Of a DNA stretch of 64,000 bases, positions 28,805-35,807 are shown piece after piece. Location: positions 26,801 to 90,800 of the forward strand of contig JAFIET010000005.1 in the NCBI GenBank assembly GCA_020832405.1, in the 5' to 3' direction. The position numbers were made by a program, and so were the translations under genes. Under the pieces are notes generated by a model. That model worked only from the letters and a program-made list of their open reading frames with translations, did no database searches and was not told the origin of the DNA. Source of the stretch: Balneolales bacterium. GTDB lineage: Bacteria; Bacteroidota; Rhodothermia; Balneolales; Cyclonatronaceae. Position 1 is the first letter of the stretch. Every line of letters begins with the position of its first letter.

Positions 28805-29761
28805 TCACATTAAGTTTTGGTGCTGATCGAACAGATCCCGCAGTTCCTGTATGTAAATACCAAGGTCGTTACGGATCTCAAAGAGGTCGCAGTGCAGCTG
28901 CCGGTACTCAATTTCACCGAAAACCAGATTGCGTTCTTTAATGAACCGAAGGTTGTTCAGTGCACGATTGGCAGCGTGCAGCGCCTTTTTGCAAAAAGCG
29001 ATATTGCCACCGAGCATATCATCAAAGAAACCAAGCGTATAGCCGGCAGCAATTTTTGCACTAATCTGAAGCACATCAGCCATGAACAGATTATACAGGT
29101 GCTGATCCTCAGTTTTTTCGAAATATAAATGCGCAGATCTCACAAGCATATGCGTGCCGAAAGCATGAGCACGGTCATAAACATCGAGATTGTCAAGTGA
29201 ACCGAAGTCGCTCAAAGTGTGATCATTACTGAGCAGTTTCCATTCTTCGCCTTCATCTAAATCGTCGAAATCATCGAATTCTCCGAGATCGTCATCACCG
29301 GATTCATCCGAATAATCGTCGTCATCATCCTGACTGTTTATTTTGTTATTATTGCTGCTGCCTGTAATCGGCGCAAAAGGATCGAAATCAAAGGGGACAT
29401 CCGACCCTGGATAAGGATGTGCATCTGCATCTGCATTAGGTGAATCACCATCTGAATCAAGCGGCTGACTGTCAGTTGCAGCAAAAAAATCGTCGTCAAA
29501 GTCGTCAAAATCGTCAATATCCCAGTCGTCATCATCGTCGGGGAGATAGGCTTCATCGAGCAGGAGTTCTTCCTCTATATATGCATCGAGCGCTTCGTGC
29601 TCCGATTCAGATTCCTGTAAAATTTTAACCCAACGCGGACCCTCGCTGCCGAAGGTTTTATCTAAGAAATGGCGGATTTCTTCACTTTTTTGTTCCGCCT
29701 CATTTATATGGGTTTCCCATCTGTGCTCGTCCCAAATATCGTTCGAAGAGTTGGATTTCAT
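28805..29761 (-). CDS. Highly acidic hypothetical protein
   Basis: I do not recognise this 318-residue protein. Residues about 75-175 are extremely rich in Asp with many Ser and Asn (for example PDDDDDWDIDDFDDFDDDFF), surely disordered. The flanks look folded: an N-terminal helical part with conserved-looking acids, and a C-terminal helical domain (about 190-318) with several Leu-rich helices and regular heptads. There is no signal peptide or membrane segment. The acid-rich centre suggests a polyelectrolyte role (chaperone-like binding of basic proteins, or calcium or halophile solvation), but that is conjecture. An inverted repeat lies upstream. Confidence 0.7.
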   Translation of the reverse strand: MKSNSSNDIWDEHRWETHINEAEQKSEEIRHFLDKTFGSEGPRWVKILQESESEHEALDAYIEEELLLDEAYLPDDDDDWDIDDFDDFDDDFFAATDSQPLDSDGDSPNADADAHPYPGSDVPFDFDPFAPITGSSNNNKINSQDDDDDYSDESGDDDLGEFDDFDDLDEGEEWKLLSNDHTLSDFGSLDNLDVYDRAHAFGTHMLVRSAHLYFEKTEDQHLYNLFMADVLQISAKIAAGYTLGFFDDMLGGNIAFCKKALHAANRALNNLRFIKERNLVFGEIEYRQLHCDLFEIRNDLGIYIQELRDLFDQHQNLM

Positions 29762-29834
29762 AGCAAGAAGTTGGTGCCTGGTAATGATGTGTGTCGCTGT
29801 ATGGCTGATTCATCAGTAGTGATGAAGTGGTGCC

Positions 29835-29893
29835 GCATAAGGTACGAAGAAAAAACGGATAATTGTAGATGTCAATCCATGCGTACCTTATGC
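29835..29893. promoter_or_regulatory. 12-bp inverted repeat flanking a candidate promoter
   Basis: GCATAAGGTACG (29835-29846) and CGTACCTTATGC (29882-29893) are perfect reverse complements, 35 bases apart, in the gap between punA and the acidic-protein gene. On the minus strand the spacer contains TTGACA, a consensus -35 hexamer, followed by a T-run. It may be an operator pair around a promoter for the acidic-protein gene, or an RNA hairpin. No T-run follows the outer arm, so a terminator is less likely. Confidence 0.45.
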
Positions 29894-29911
29894 AGAAGCT
29901 ACTGTTTCGGT

Positions 29912-30748
29912 CTAAAGTTTTTCAAGCACACCCTTGATCACATTAGTGAGCTTGGGTTCAGCGATAGATGCTGCTTCAATAATTTCATCAAGCACAACCG
30001 GCTGAAGCGATTCCGGGAAGCACTCGTCGGTGATGGCAGAGATGCCAAAAACTTCCATTTTCATGTGTACTGCGGCAATTACTTCTGGCACGGTACTCAT
30101 CCCAACCACATCAGCTCCGAATAGGCGCAGGAAACGGTACTCGGCGCGGGTCTCAAGATTAGGCCCCGGAACGGCCACATAAACCCCCTGATGCATTTTG
30201 ATGCGGCTTTCGAGCGCAACTTCTTCGGCGATTTTTACCAGACGGTTGCTGTAGGGTTCGCTCATATCCGGGAAGCGATCGCCGAGTTCGTTGTCATTAG
30301 GCCCGATAAGGGGGTTGTCGCCCAGCATATTGATATGATCGGTGATGCACATGATGTCGCCACGGCGGAACAGCGGGTTCATGCCGCCGGCAGCGTTGCT
30401 TACCAGAAGCGCCCGCGCACCCAAAGCCTGCGCTACACGAACGGGAAAAGCAATTTCCTGCATGCTGTAGCCTTCGTAGTAGTGGAAACGGCCCTGCATT
30501 AGTACAACCCGTTTGCCGCCAAGGCTGCCGAAAAGCAGCTTGCCGGAGTGTGACTCAACCGTTGAAACGGGAAAGTGCGGGATGTCTTCGTAGCTGATGG
30601 TAACTTCGGCATCAAGTTCACGGGCAAGATTGCCGAGGCCGGTACCCAAAATAATGAGTACTTCAGGTTTATAGTCGGTTTTGGTACGTATAAAATCTAC
30701 AGCTTCGGCTCTTTTGTTTCGGAAGCTTTCTATAGTGTCGAATGTCAT
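29912..30748 (-). CDS. punA: Purine nucleoside phosphorylase
   Basis: A trimeric-type PNP that splits guanosine or inosine with phosphate. The 278-residue protein has the GTGLGNLA phosphate loop, [16 protein letters not shown], the [12 protein letters not shown] segment and the conserved [11 protein letters not shown] near residue 215, followed by an Asn- or Asp-type purine contact region ([11 protein letters not shown]). The usual Asn after SAIT is Asp here (ITDECF); mammalian-type enzymes have ITNK, so specificity could differ. It follows the DivIVA-like gene by 27 bases and probably shares its transcript. Confidence 0.93.
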   Translation of the reverse strand: MTFDTIESFRNKRAEAVDFIRTKTDYKPEVLIILGTGLGNLARELDAEVTISYEDIPHFPVSTVESHSGKLLFGSLGGKRVVLMQGRFHYYEGYSMQEIAFPVRVAQALGARALLVSNAAGGMNPLFRRGDIMCITDHINMLGDNPLIGPNDNELGDRFPDMSEPYSNRLVKIAEEVALESRIKMHQGVYVAVPGPNLETRAEYRFLRLFGADVVGMSTVPEVIAAVHMKMEVFGISAITDECFPESLQPVVLDEIIEAASIAEPKLTNVIKGVLEKL

Positions 30749-30775
30749 TTTTAAAAAATTATGTAAACGGAAAGG

Positions 30776-31366
30776 TTAATCTAATTCTTCGATCAGGTCG
30801 TCAATATCTTCAGTGCCGGGTGCTGATTTGGCAATTCCGGCGGCGGTATCTTTTTTCCGGTCAACCGGCAGGGGCTCTGTTTCGGCTTCATCACGGGGGA
30901 GCTGATAAACGCCCTGCCCGTCTTTGTGGAAGCTATCCAGCGATTTCTGAGCTACATCGAGGTAGGAGCTCATCCCCCTGATAATTTCTTCGCGGCGTTC
31001 AAGTAATTTGAGGATGCTCTGCCGGATATGTTGCTTTTGCATGCGGGCTTCTTTAATAACCTGTTCGGCTTCAATTTCAGCCTTTTGAAGCTTGTTTTTG
31101 GCATCTCTCCGGGCATTTTCCATTTTTTGTTCAGCATTTTCGCGGGCAGTCTGCAGGGTTTCGTGCAGGGTTGCTTCAATTCGCTGGTAGTGGCTTAGCT
31201 TGTCGTTTACTTCGCGTACATCCCGCTCAAGCGATTTTATTTTGGTAACCTGATGCTCCCATTCGTTAGCCAGCATGTTCAGAAAAGCATTTACCTCTGC
31301 GGGATCGTACCCTCTGAGGGATTTTGAGAAGTTGCGCTGCTTAATATCAAGGGCTGTAATCGTCAT
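30776..31366 (-). CDS. DivIVA-domain coiled-coil protein
   Basis: The first 30 residues (MTITALDIKQRNFSKSLRGYDPAEVNAFL) match the DivIVA/GpsB N-terminal membrane-binding module, with the conserved FxxxLRGYDxxEVxxFL pattern. A long coiled coil follows (about 35-140), then a charged linker and an acidic end (TEDIDDLIEELD). Such proteins gather at curved membranes or septa and recruit division or wall factors. The length of 196 residues is typical. It lies 27 bases upstream of punA; this gene pair recurs in related phyla as far as I know. Confidence 0.88.
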   Translation of the reverse strand: MTITALDIKQRNFSKSLRGYDPAEVNAFLNMLANEWEHQVTKIKSLERDVREVNDKLSHYQRIEATLHETLQTARENAEQKMENARRDAKNKLQKAEIEAEQVIKEARMQKQHIRQSILKLLERREEIIRGMSSYLDVAQKSLDSFHKDGQGVYQLPRDEAETEPLPVDRKKDTAAGIAKSAPGTEDIDDLIEELD

Positions 31367-31445
31367 GGCGGCTGCACAGAGTGAGGAGTTTCGGGATGAT
31401 AACGGAATGCTGCTGCCTGAGCAGGATAAAGCGCACAGGTCAGAT

Positions 31446-31483
31446 AAAAAAAAAGACCTTGCAGCAAAATTAAGTGCAAGGTC
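31446..31483 (-). terminator. Intrinsic terminator after the 122-residue membrane protein gene
   Basis: Read on the minus strand, GACCTTGCA and TGCAAGGTC (31475-31483 and 31455-31463) form a 9-base stem with an 11-base loop, followed by nine T. A standard terminator, 30 bases beyond the stop. Confidence 0.85.
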
Positions 31484-31512
31484 AGGTAAGTTAACGAATT
31501 GCGGGCATTATG

Positions 31513-31881
31513 TCACGATTTAAGCTGATTTCTGAGTTTGCTGCTGCCGGGGTCAGCAGGGTTATCTGATGCAGGGGTGCTGTTCTCTTTGAGGTAGTCA
31601 GCTGAAATCTTCCGGGGCTTTGAGATGCGTTTTTCGGCTTTGGCAACCGCATCTTCCAGAATTACGCCATCTTCGCTTACGATTTCCTCGAGGGCCTGCA
31701 GGCGAAGTTCCGTGCGCTCCATAAACTCTCGCAGCTCTTTAACTTCCCTGCTGTTTTCATGTGCATACTTGCGGTCAATCCGGTACCGGATGAGTTTGGC
31801 TCCTGCATAAATAAGGTAGAAGGCAGGCCCGAAAACGGCCAAAATGGCAACAAGAGGGATGATGATGTCTTCGCTGAACAT
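31513..31881 (-). CDS. Small membrane protein with coiled coil
   Basis: A 122-residue protein with one or two hydrophobic segments near residues 6-28 (PLVAILAVFGPAFYLIYAGA), then a basic stretch and a heptad-rich helix to about residue 75 (VKELREFMERTELRLQALEEI), and a polar tail. This layout is like PspB/PspC-type membrane proteins, but I cannot call homology. It lies on the same strand as, and 72 bases downstream of, a second protein of the same design, and ends in a terminator. Confidence 0.6.
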   Translation of the reverse strand: MFSEDIIIPLVAILAVFGPAFYLIYAGAKLIRYRIDRKYAHENSREVKELREFMERTELRLQALEEIVSEDGVILEDAVAKAEKRISKPRKISADYLKENSTPASDNPADPGSSKLRNQLKS

Positions 31882-31953
31882 AAAGTCTTTTTTTTGCAGG
31901 TTGATGGATTCAGCTATGCTTGCCGTGTTAAACCGGCAATGGACATGGGCTGC

Positions 31954-32259
31954 TTATCTCTGCCCGCCCTGTTTGGCCCGGGCCAGCTCGTTCACCAGTC
32001 GCTGATTGGCACGCGCCGGTTCTTCCGGTTCATGGTAATAGGAGGTATTGCGGGCACGGTCCTGAAAGTTGTCGGGATCAGATACGGCAATAATTTCAAG
32101 ATTTTCAATGCGCTTTTCAAGGGTCTTAATGGTCTCGTTAAGCTCGTTAATCTTTTTGTCATTACCGCTGAAGCGTGCCTTGTTCTTCTGATTTTTGTTA
32201 TACATATCAGCAAGAAGGCTCATTACTACTATAATGACGATTGCGGTCCAGAGGCCCAT
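31954..32259 (-). CDS. Small membrane-anchored coiled-coil protein
   Basis: A 101-residue protein with one N-terminal membrane segment (about 3-17, LWTAIVIIVVMSLLA), a basic/polar turn, and a coiled coil (about 33-60, INELNETIKTLEKRIENLEI), then an Arg- and Gly-rich tail. It resembles phage-shock PspB in layout, but the sequence match is too weak for a name. It is first of a probable pair with the 122-residue protein. An ATACCT/AGGTAT inverted pair (32281-32299) sits just upstream of the start. Confidence 0.6.
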   Translation of the reverse strand: MGLWTAIVIIVVMSLLADMYNKNQKNKARFSGNDKKINELNETIKTLEKRIENLEIIAVSDPDNFQDRARNTSYYHEPEEPARANQRLVNELARAKQGGQR

Positions 32260-32464
32260 GGTAAAATAAGATTTAAAGTGATACCTCTAAGTCAGGTATG
32301 GCTGATTTGAGGAAGGGAAGGGAAGTTTTAGCCAGTGGCGGCATGTTATATTTTTACGGATGTGATCTGTTTGCGTTTCAAAATTACTGTTGTTTATGAT
32401 GATATCAAACCGCTGCATAACTTCAGTGAAAACAGGGTAAATCAGTGGCGATGATGGGTTCGGT

Positions 32465-33088
32465 CTACACAATCAGCATGGAGATGCCGTTTATGATGAA
32501 CTGCACTCCGATACATAAGGCAATAAAGCCCATCATGCGGGTGAGGGCGGTCATGCCTGTTTTACCCAGTATTTTGATGAGGCGCGGCGCTACGTAAAGT
32601 ACGCCAAATACGGCAACAGCTACCAGTATAATTGCCACAAATACAAGAACTGCATCGAATACACCGGTAGTTTGTGAGCCAAAGCCGAGTACAACCGCAA
32701 TGCTGCCGGGCCCGGACAGCAGCGGCATGGCCAGCGGGCTGAAGGAAATGTCGGGTTTATTCTGACTCTCCTGTTCGTCTTCAGGAGTGATTTTGCGCCC
32801 GCCTTCTGCAGGGTTAAGCAGCGAATAGGCAAACCTCATAATCATGAGCCCGCCGGCAATCCGGATGCCTTCGATACTGATCCCGAAAAAACTGATGATA
32901 TACTGACCGCCAAAAAGAAAGGCCCCCAGGATGATAACCATATAAATGGCGCCCCATAAAGCTTGTTTATTGCGCTCCTTTTCCGTTAGATCTCCGGTAA
33001 GGGCCAGAAATACGGGCATGGCCGTAAACGGGTTCACGATGGAAAAAATGGAAATAAATGTTGTGAGCAGAAAACCGACGGAGATCAA
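32465..33088 (-). CDS. MarC family membrane protein (UPF0056)
   Basis: A 207-residue protein with six membrane helices of the MarC/UPF0056 family, once linked to multiple antibiotic resistance but now of unknown function. Family marks are FISIFSIVNPFTAMPVFLAL at the start, IRIAGGLMIMRFAY, and SPLAMPLLSGPGSI in the middle. The loop near residues 92-108 is charged and longer than average (PEDEQESQNKPD). It stands alone between two other membrane-protein genes on the same strand. Confidence 0.9.
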   Translation of the reverse strand: MISVGFLLTTFISIFSIVNPFTAMPVFLALTGDLTEKERNKQALWGAIYMVIILGAFLFGGQYIISFFGISIEGIRIAGGLMIMRFAYSLLNPAEGGRKITPEDEQESQNKPDISFSPLAMPLLSGPGSIAVVLGFGSQTTGVFDAVLVFVAIILVAVAVFGVLYVAPRLIKILGKTGMTALTRMMGFIALCIGVQFIINGISMLIV

Positions 33089-33196
33089 TGAAATCCTTTT
33101 TTTTGCGTGAGTATATTAACCCGCTTGCGTATTAGATCTGATGCGGGTGCGACCTCAAATATAAGGCTTTTCCGGCCCTGATTAGTGTTGTTGCTA

Positions 33197-33847
33197 TCAG
33201 CCAAGCGGAAGGTAGCGGTACACCACCCAAAAATGACTGAAGCTCCCTCCCATCACAAAAAGGTGCCAAATCTCATGAAACCCAAAAGTGCCGGGCCAGG
33301 GATCGGGCCGCCTCACACCATAAACTACAGCACCAATTGTGTAAGATAGACCGCCGGCAATAATCCAGTTTCCGGCAGCGGCACTCAGGTTGCCAAAGGC
33401 GTAGGGAAGTATCAGCAGGCCCAGCCAGCCCATCCCTAAATAAAGTGTGATCGAGAGCCATGCCGGGGCATGAAGCCAGAACAATTTAAAAACCATGCCG
33501 GCGAGGGCTATCCCCCAGATTATACCCATGAAAACCCAGCGGAGATTTCCTTCAATCAGCAGCAAGGTGAAGGGTGTAAAGGTGCCGGCGATGAAAAAGT
33601 AGATCATCACATGGTCGAATTTCCGGAGGGCTTTGGTGAGCGCATCACCGGCATCAAAAAGGTGGTAAAGCGTACTTGCCAGGTACATCAGGAACATGGT
33701 GCCGCCAAATATGCTGAAAGCTATTGCTTCTATCGGGGCATTGGCGGTAAGTAGCATCAGGATGAGCCCGATAACGGCGAAAAAAGCCCCTGCCATGTGT
33801 GTAAGGCAGCTTATGGGGTCTTTAATTCGGGATACTATTTTTTTCAT
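33197..33847 (-). CDS. Hemolysin III family protein (YqfA/PAQR type)
   Basis: A 216-residue protein with seven predicted helices of the PAQR/hemolysin III family, distantly related to adiponectin receptors and possibly a zinc-dependent hydrolase. Conserved metal-site elements are STLYHLF with the Asp in RKFDHVMIY, and the C-terminal HEIWHLFVMGGSFSHF. In relatives it affects membrane fluidity or lysis. It begins 21 bases after porD ends, so the two may be cotranscribed. Confidence 0.9.
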   Translation of the reverse strand: MKKIVSRIKDPISCLTHMAGAFFAVIGLILMLLTANAPIEAIAFSIFGGTMFLMYLASTLYHLFDAGDALTKALRKFDHVMIYFFIAGTFTPFTLLLIEGNLRWVFMGIIWGIALAGMVFKLFWLHAPAWLSITLYLGMGWLGLLILPYAFGNLSAAAGNWIIAGGLSYTIGAVVYGVRRPDPWPGTFGFHEIWHLFVMGGSFSHFWVVYRYLPLG

Positions 33848-33868
33848 ACAGCTAACGGAAAGCGGGTT

Positions 33869-34789
33869 TTACTGTAATTTTTCATATTCCGAAATATGGC
33901 TTGGATCAAGCTCGGTAAGCAGGTTGAAGGCTTCAAGCCGCGTTGAGAGTTCCGCATCCAAAAAGGCCGCGGTGAACTCCCGGTTTTTGGCTGAGAAAAG
34001 CAGGTCGAACAAGTACCGCTCAGTTGTTTGCCGGCGGGTTTCCTGAAGCAGGTTAAACGCCTCCAGAATGTTCTGCCTTGCGCGGTCGGGGTTTAGGGTA
34101 AACTGATCAAGACCCAGGCGGTGATATTTGTACAAGGCCCGGCGAAAGCCCTCATAGTTTGGATTGTTGAGCTGTGTGATGAGTCCGTGCCTGTTACGCC
34201 GGGTACCGATGGAGGTCCAGCCGGAGGCCCCTCCGGTTGACTGTGCCACATTCAGAATATTTTCTGCACGGCGAAGGTGGGGGTTGCCGCCAAGCTCAGA
34301 AAAAGTGTCATAATCGTAAGCCAGAACGATAAATATATAAAAATCAATTACGGAGGCAATGTCGTCATACTGGAAATCATCCCGGAGGATGTTTCGGTTT
34401 CGTGTAAAATTGAAGCGCCAGGCGTTGTCGCTGATGAGTACGAGGGGCGTTTTAGCCAGGGTGTTGTAGATTGGCCGGCTGGACTGGATAATCAGGTTGG
34501 CATCAAAGTTGGCGTTATTATCGGCATTGGTTAGTGTAATGCGGATGTCGACTTCAATGCGCTCATCTTCCAGGTAGCTGTCTTCTGTCCAGCGTGTTTC
34601 GTTTACATATTCCTCAATGAGGGTGCGGAGCTCGTTCAGGTAGTCATAGTCTGAGCTGCTGATCTGGCTGGTGTTCAGATCAACCCGTGCCCGGATTTCC
34701 TGCCCGTGTGCAGGCGCAAAATAGGCCGGAATGAGGAGCAGCAGAAAGATAGCGTAAACGAAAAAAGAATGGCTTGCAGGCTTGTACAA
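33869..34789 (-). CDS. porD: PorD-like protein (DUF4835), T9SS-associated
   Basis: A 306-residue protein with a signal peptide (about 1-29, ending near AHGQE). The pattern VNETRWTEDSYLEDERIEVDIRIT, QSSRPIYNT and DFYIFIVLAYDYDTFSELGG matches the DUF4835 family, whose member PorD is needed for gingipain secretion in Porphyromonas. The exact role in T9SS is not known. It starts divergently from the PorV-like gene, so the two may share a regulatory region of 162 bases. The call rests on my memory of the family pattern. Confidence 0.82.
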   Translation of the reverse strand: MYKPASHSFFVYAIFLLLLIPAYFAPAHGQEIRARVDLNTSQISSSDYDYLNELRTLIEEYVNETRWTEDSYLEDERIEVDIRITLTNADNNANFDANLIIQSSRPIYNTLAKTPLVLISDNAWRFNFTRNRNILRDDFQYDDIASVIDFYIFIVLAYDYDTFSELGGNPHLRRAENILNVAQSTGGASGWTSIGTRRNRHGLITQLNNPNYEGFRRALYKYHRLGLDQFTLNPDRARQNILEAFNLLQETRRQTTERYLFDLLFSAKNREFTAAFLDAELSTRLEAFNLLTELDPSHISEYEKLQ

Positions 34790-34951
34790 AATAAAACGGG
34801 CTTAACAGAGCAAAATTAGTATTTGATAAGCAGAACAGCCATTGCCGGAGCAGGAAATCTGATTTTTTCCTTTAAGAGCTGTAAGGTTTTTGGATTTTAA
34901 GTATCCATTGCTCATCTCGCAAAAAGATAAGCTTTCAAAACGTAAGCATCT

Positions 34952-35797
34952 ATGGAAAAGTATGATTACAGGTACCATACGGGCATGAGGTTGCAAGCTG
35001 TTTTAGCAGGCTTGTTTTTTTTCCTTGCAGGGGCACTTACGGGGCCACAGCTGTATGCGCAGCAGGTGCTTGGGGCTCGTCAGGTGGGTATGGGGCAGGC
35101 TGTAACCGCAGCAGGTGATGGCGCATGGGCGGTTTTCGCAAATCCTGCATTGTCAGCAGGCAGCCCCCGGTCGGTATCGTTTTACGGCATCCGCAATTAT
35201 GGCTTTGCTGAGCTTACTGATGCAGCAATGGCTGCAACCTATCAGGTGCTTGGGGGTGTAGCTGCCTCCGGACTTCACACCTATGGTGACGAGCTTTACC
35301 GCGAAACACGGCTGCGCCTTGGCTATTCGTACGGGTATGCTGGTTTCTATGCCGGCTTTGCACTCAATTATACCCATCTTCTTATACAAGGCTACGGCTC
35401 AGCCGGAGCGGCAGCGATTGATATTGGTTTGGCCTGGGAGGTCATCCCTGAACTTCGTTTCGGCGCGCGCGCGGCCAACCTTAACCGGGGCAGAGCCGGC
35501 GAAGCCCGTGAGGAACTGCCGGCCGAGTTTGCCCTTGGCCTTGCCTATACCATCTCGGAGAAAGCGCTGTTCGCACTTGATGCGGTTAAAGATGTCCGGT
35601 TTCCGCTGGCTTTCCGCGCTGGCCTTGAGATGGAGCTTTCCCATGCATTCGTGCTGAGGGGCGGCCTTACAACTGCCCCTCAAACTTTCTCTGCCGGCGC
35701 CGGTTATCGCTTTGCTAATTTTCATATCAACCTGGTTGCTCAGCAGCACTACGTGCTCGGATGGAGCCCCGGGCTTGACCTGACCCTGCATTTTTAA
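34952..35797 (+). CDS. PorV/PorQ-like outer-membrane beta-barrel protein
   Basis: A 281-residue exported protein with a signal peptide (LQAVLAGLFFFLAGALTGPQLYA, then QQ). The mature start GARQVGMGQAVTAAGDGAWAVFANPA is the hallmark of the PorV/PorQ/UPF0164 branch of the FadL-like barrels, and the rest is alternating amphipathic strands to an aromatic end (LTLHF). PorV shuttles T9SS cargo and PorQ acts in attachment. Too short for PorV (usually about 390), so PorQ-like or unassigned. ATG codons at 34952 and 34985 are both possible starts. It runs 10 bases ahead of the helix-hairpin-helix barrel gene and is surely cotranscribed. Confidence 0.75.
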   Translation: MEKYDYRYHTGMRLQAVLAGLFFFLAGALTGPQLYAQQVLGARQVGMGQAVTAAGDGAWAVFANPALSAGSPRSVSFYGIRNYGFAELTDAAMAATYQVLGGVAASGLHTYGDELYRETRLRLGYSYGYAGFYAGFALNYTHLLIQGYGSAGAAAIDIGLAWEVIPELRFGARAANLNRGRAGEAREELPAEFALGLAYTISEKALFALDAVKDVRFPLAFRAGLEMELSHAFVLRGGLTTAPQTFSAGAGYRFANFHINLVAQQHYVLGWSPGLDLTLHF

Positions 35798-35807
35798 GGA
35801 CGCTGCC

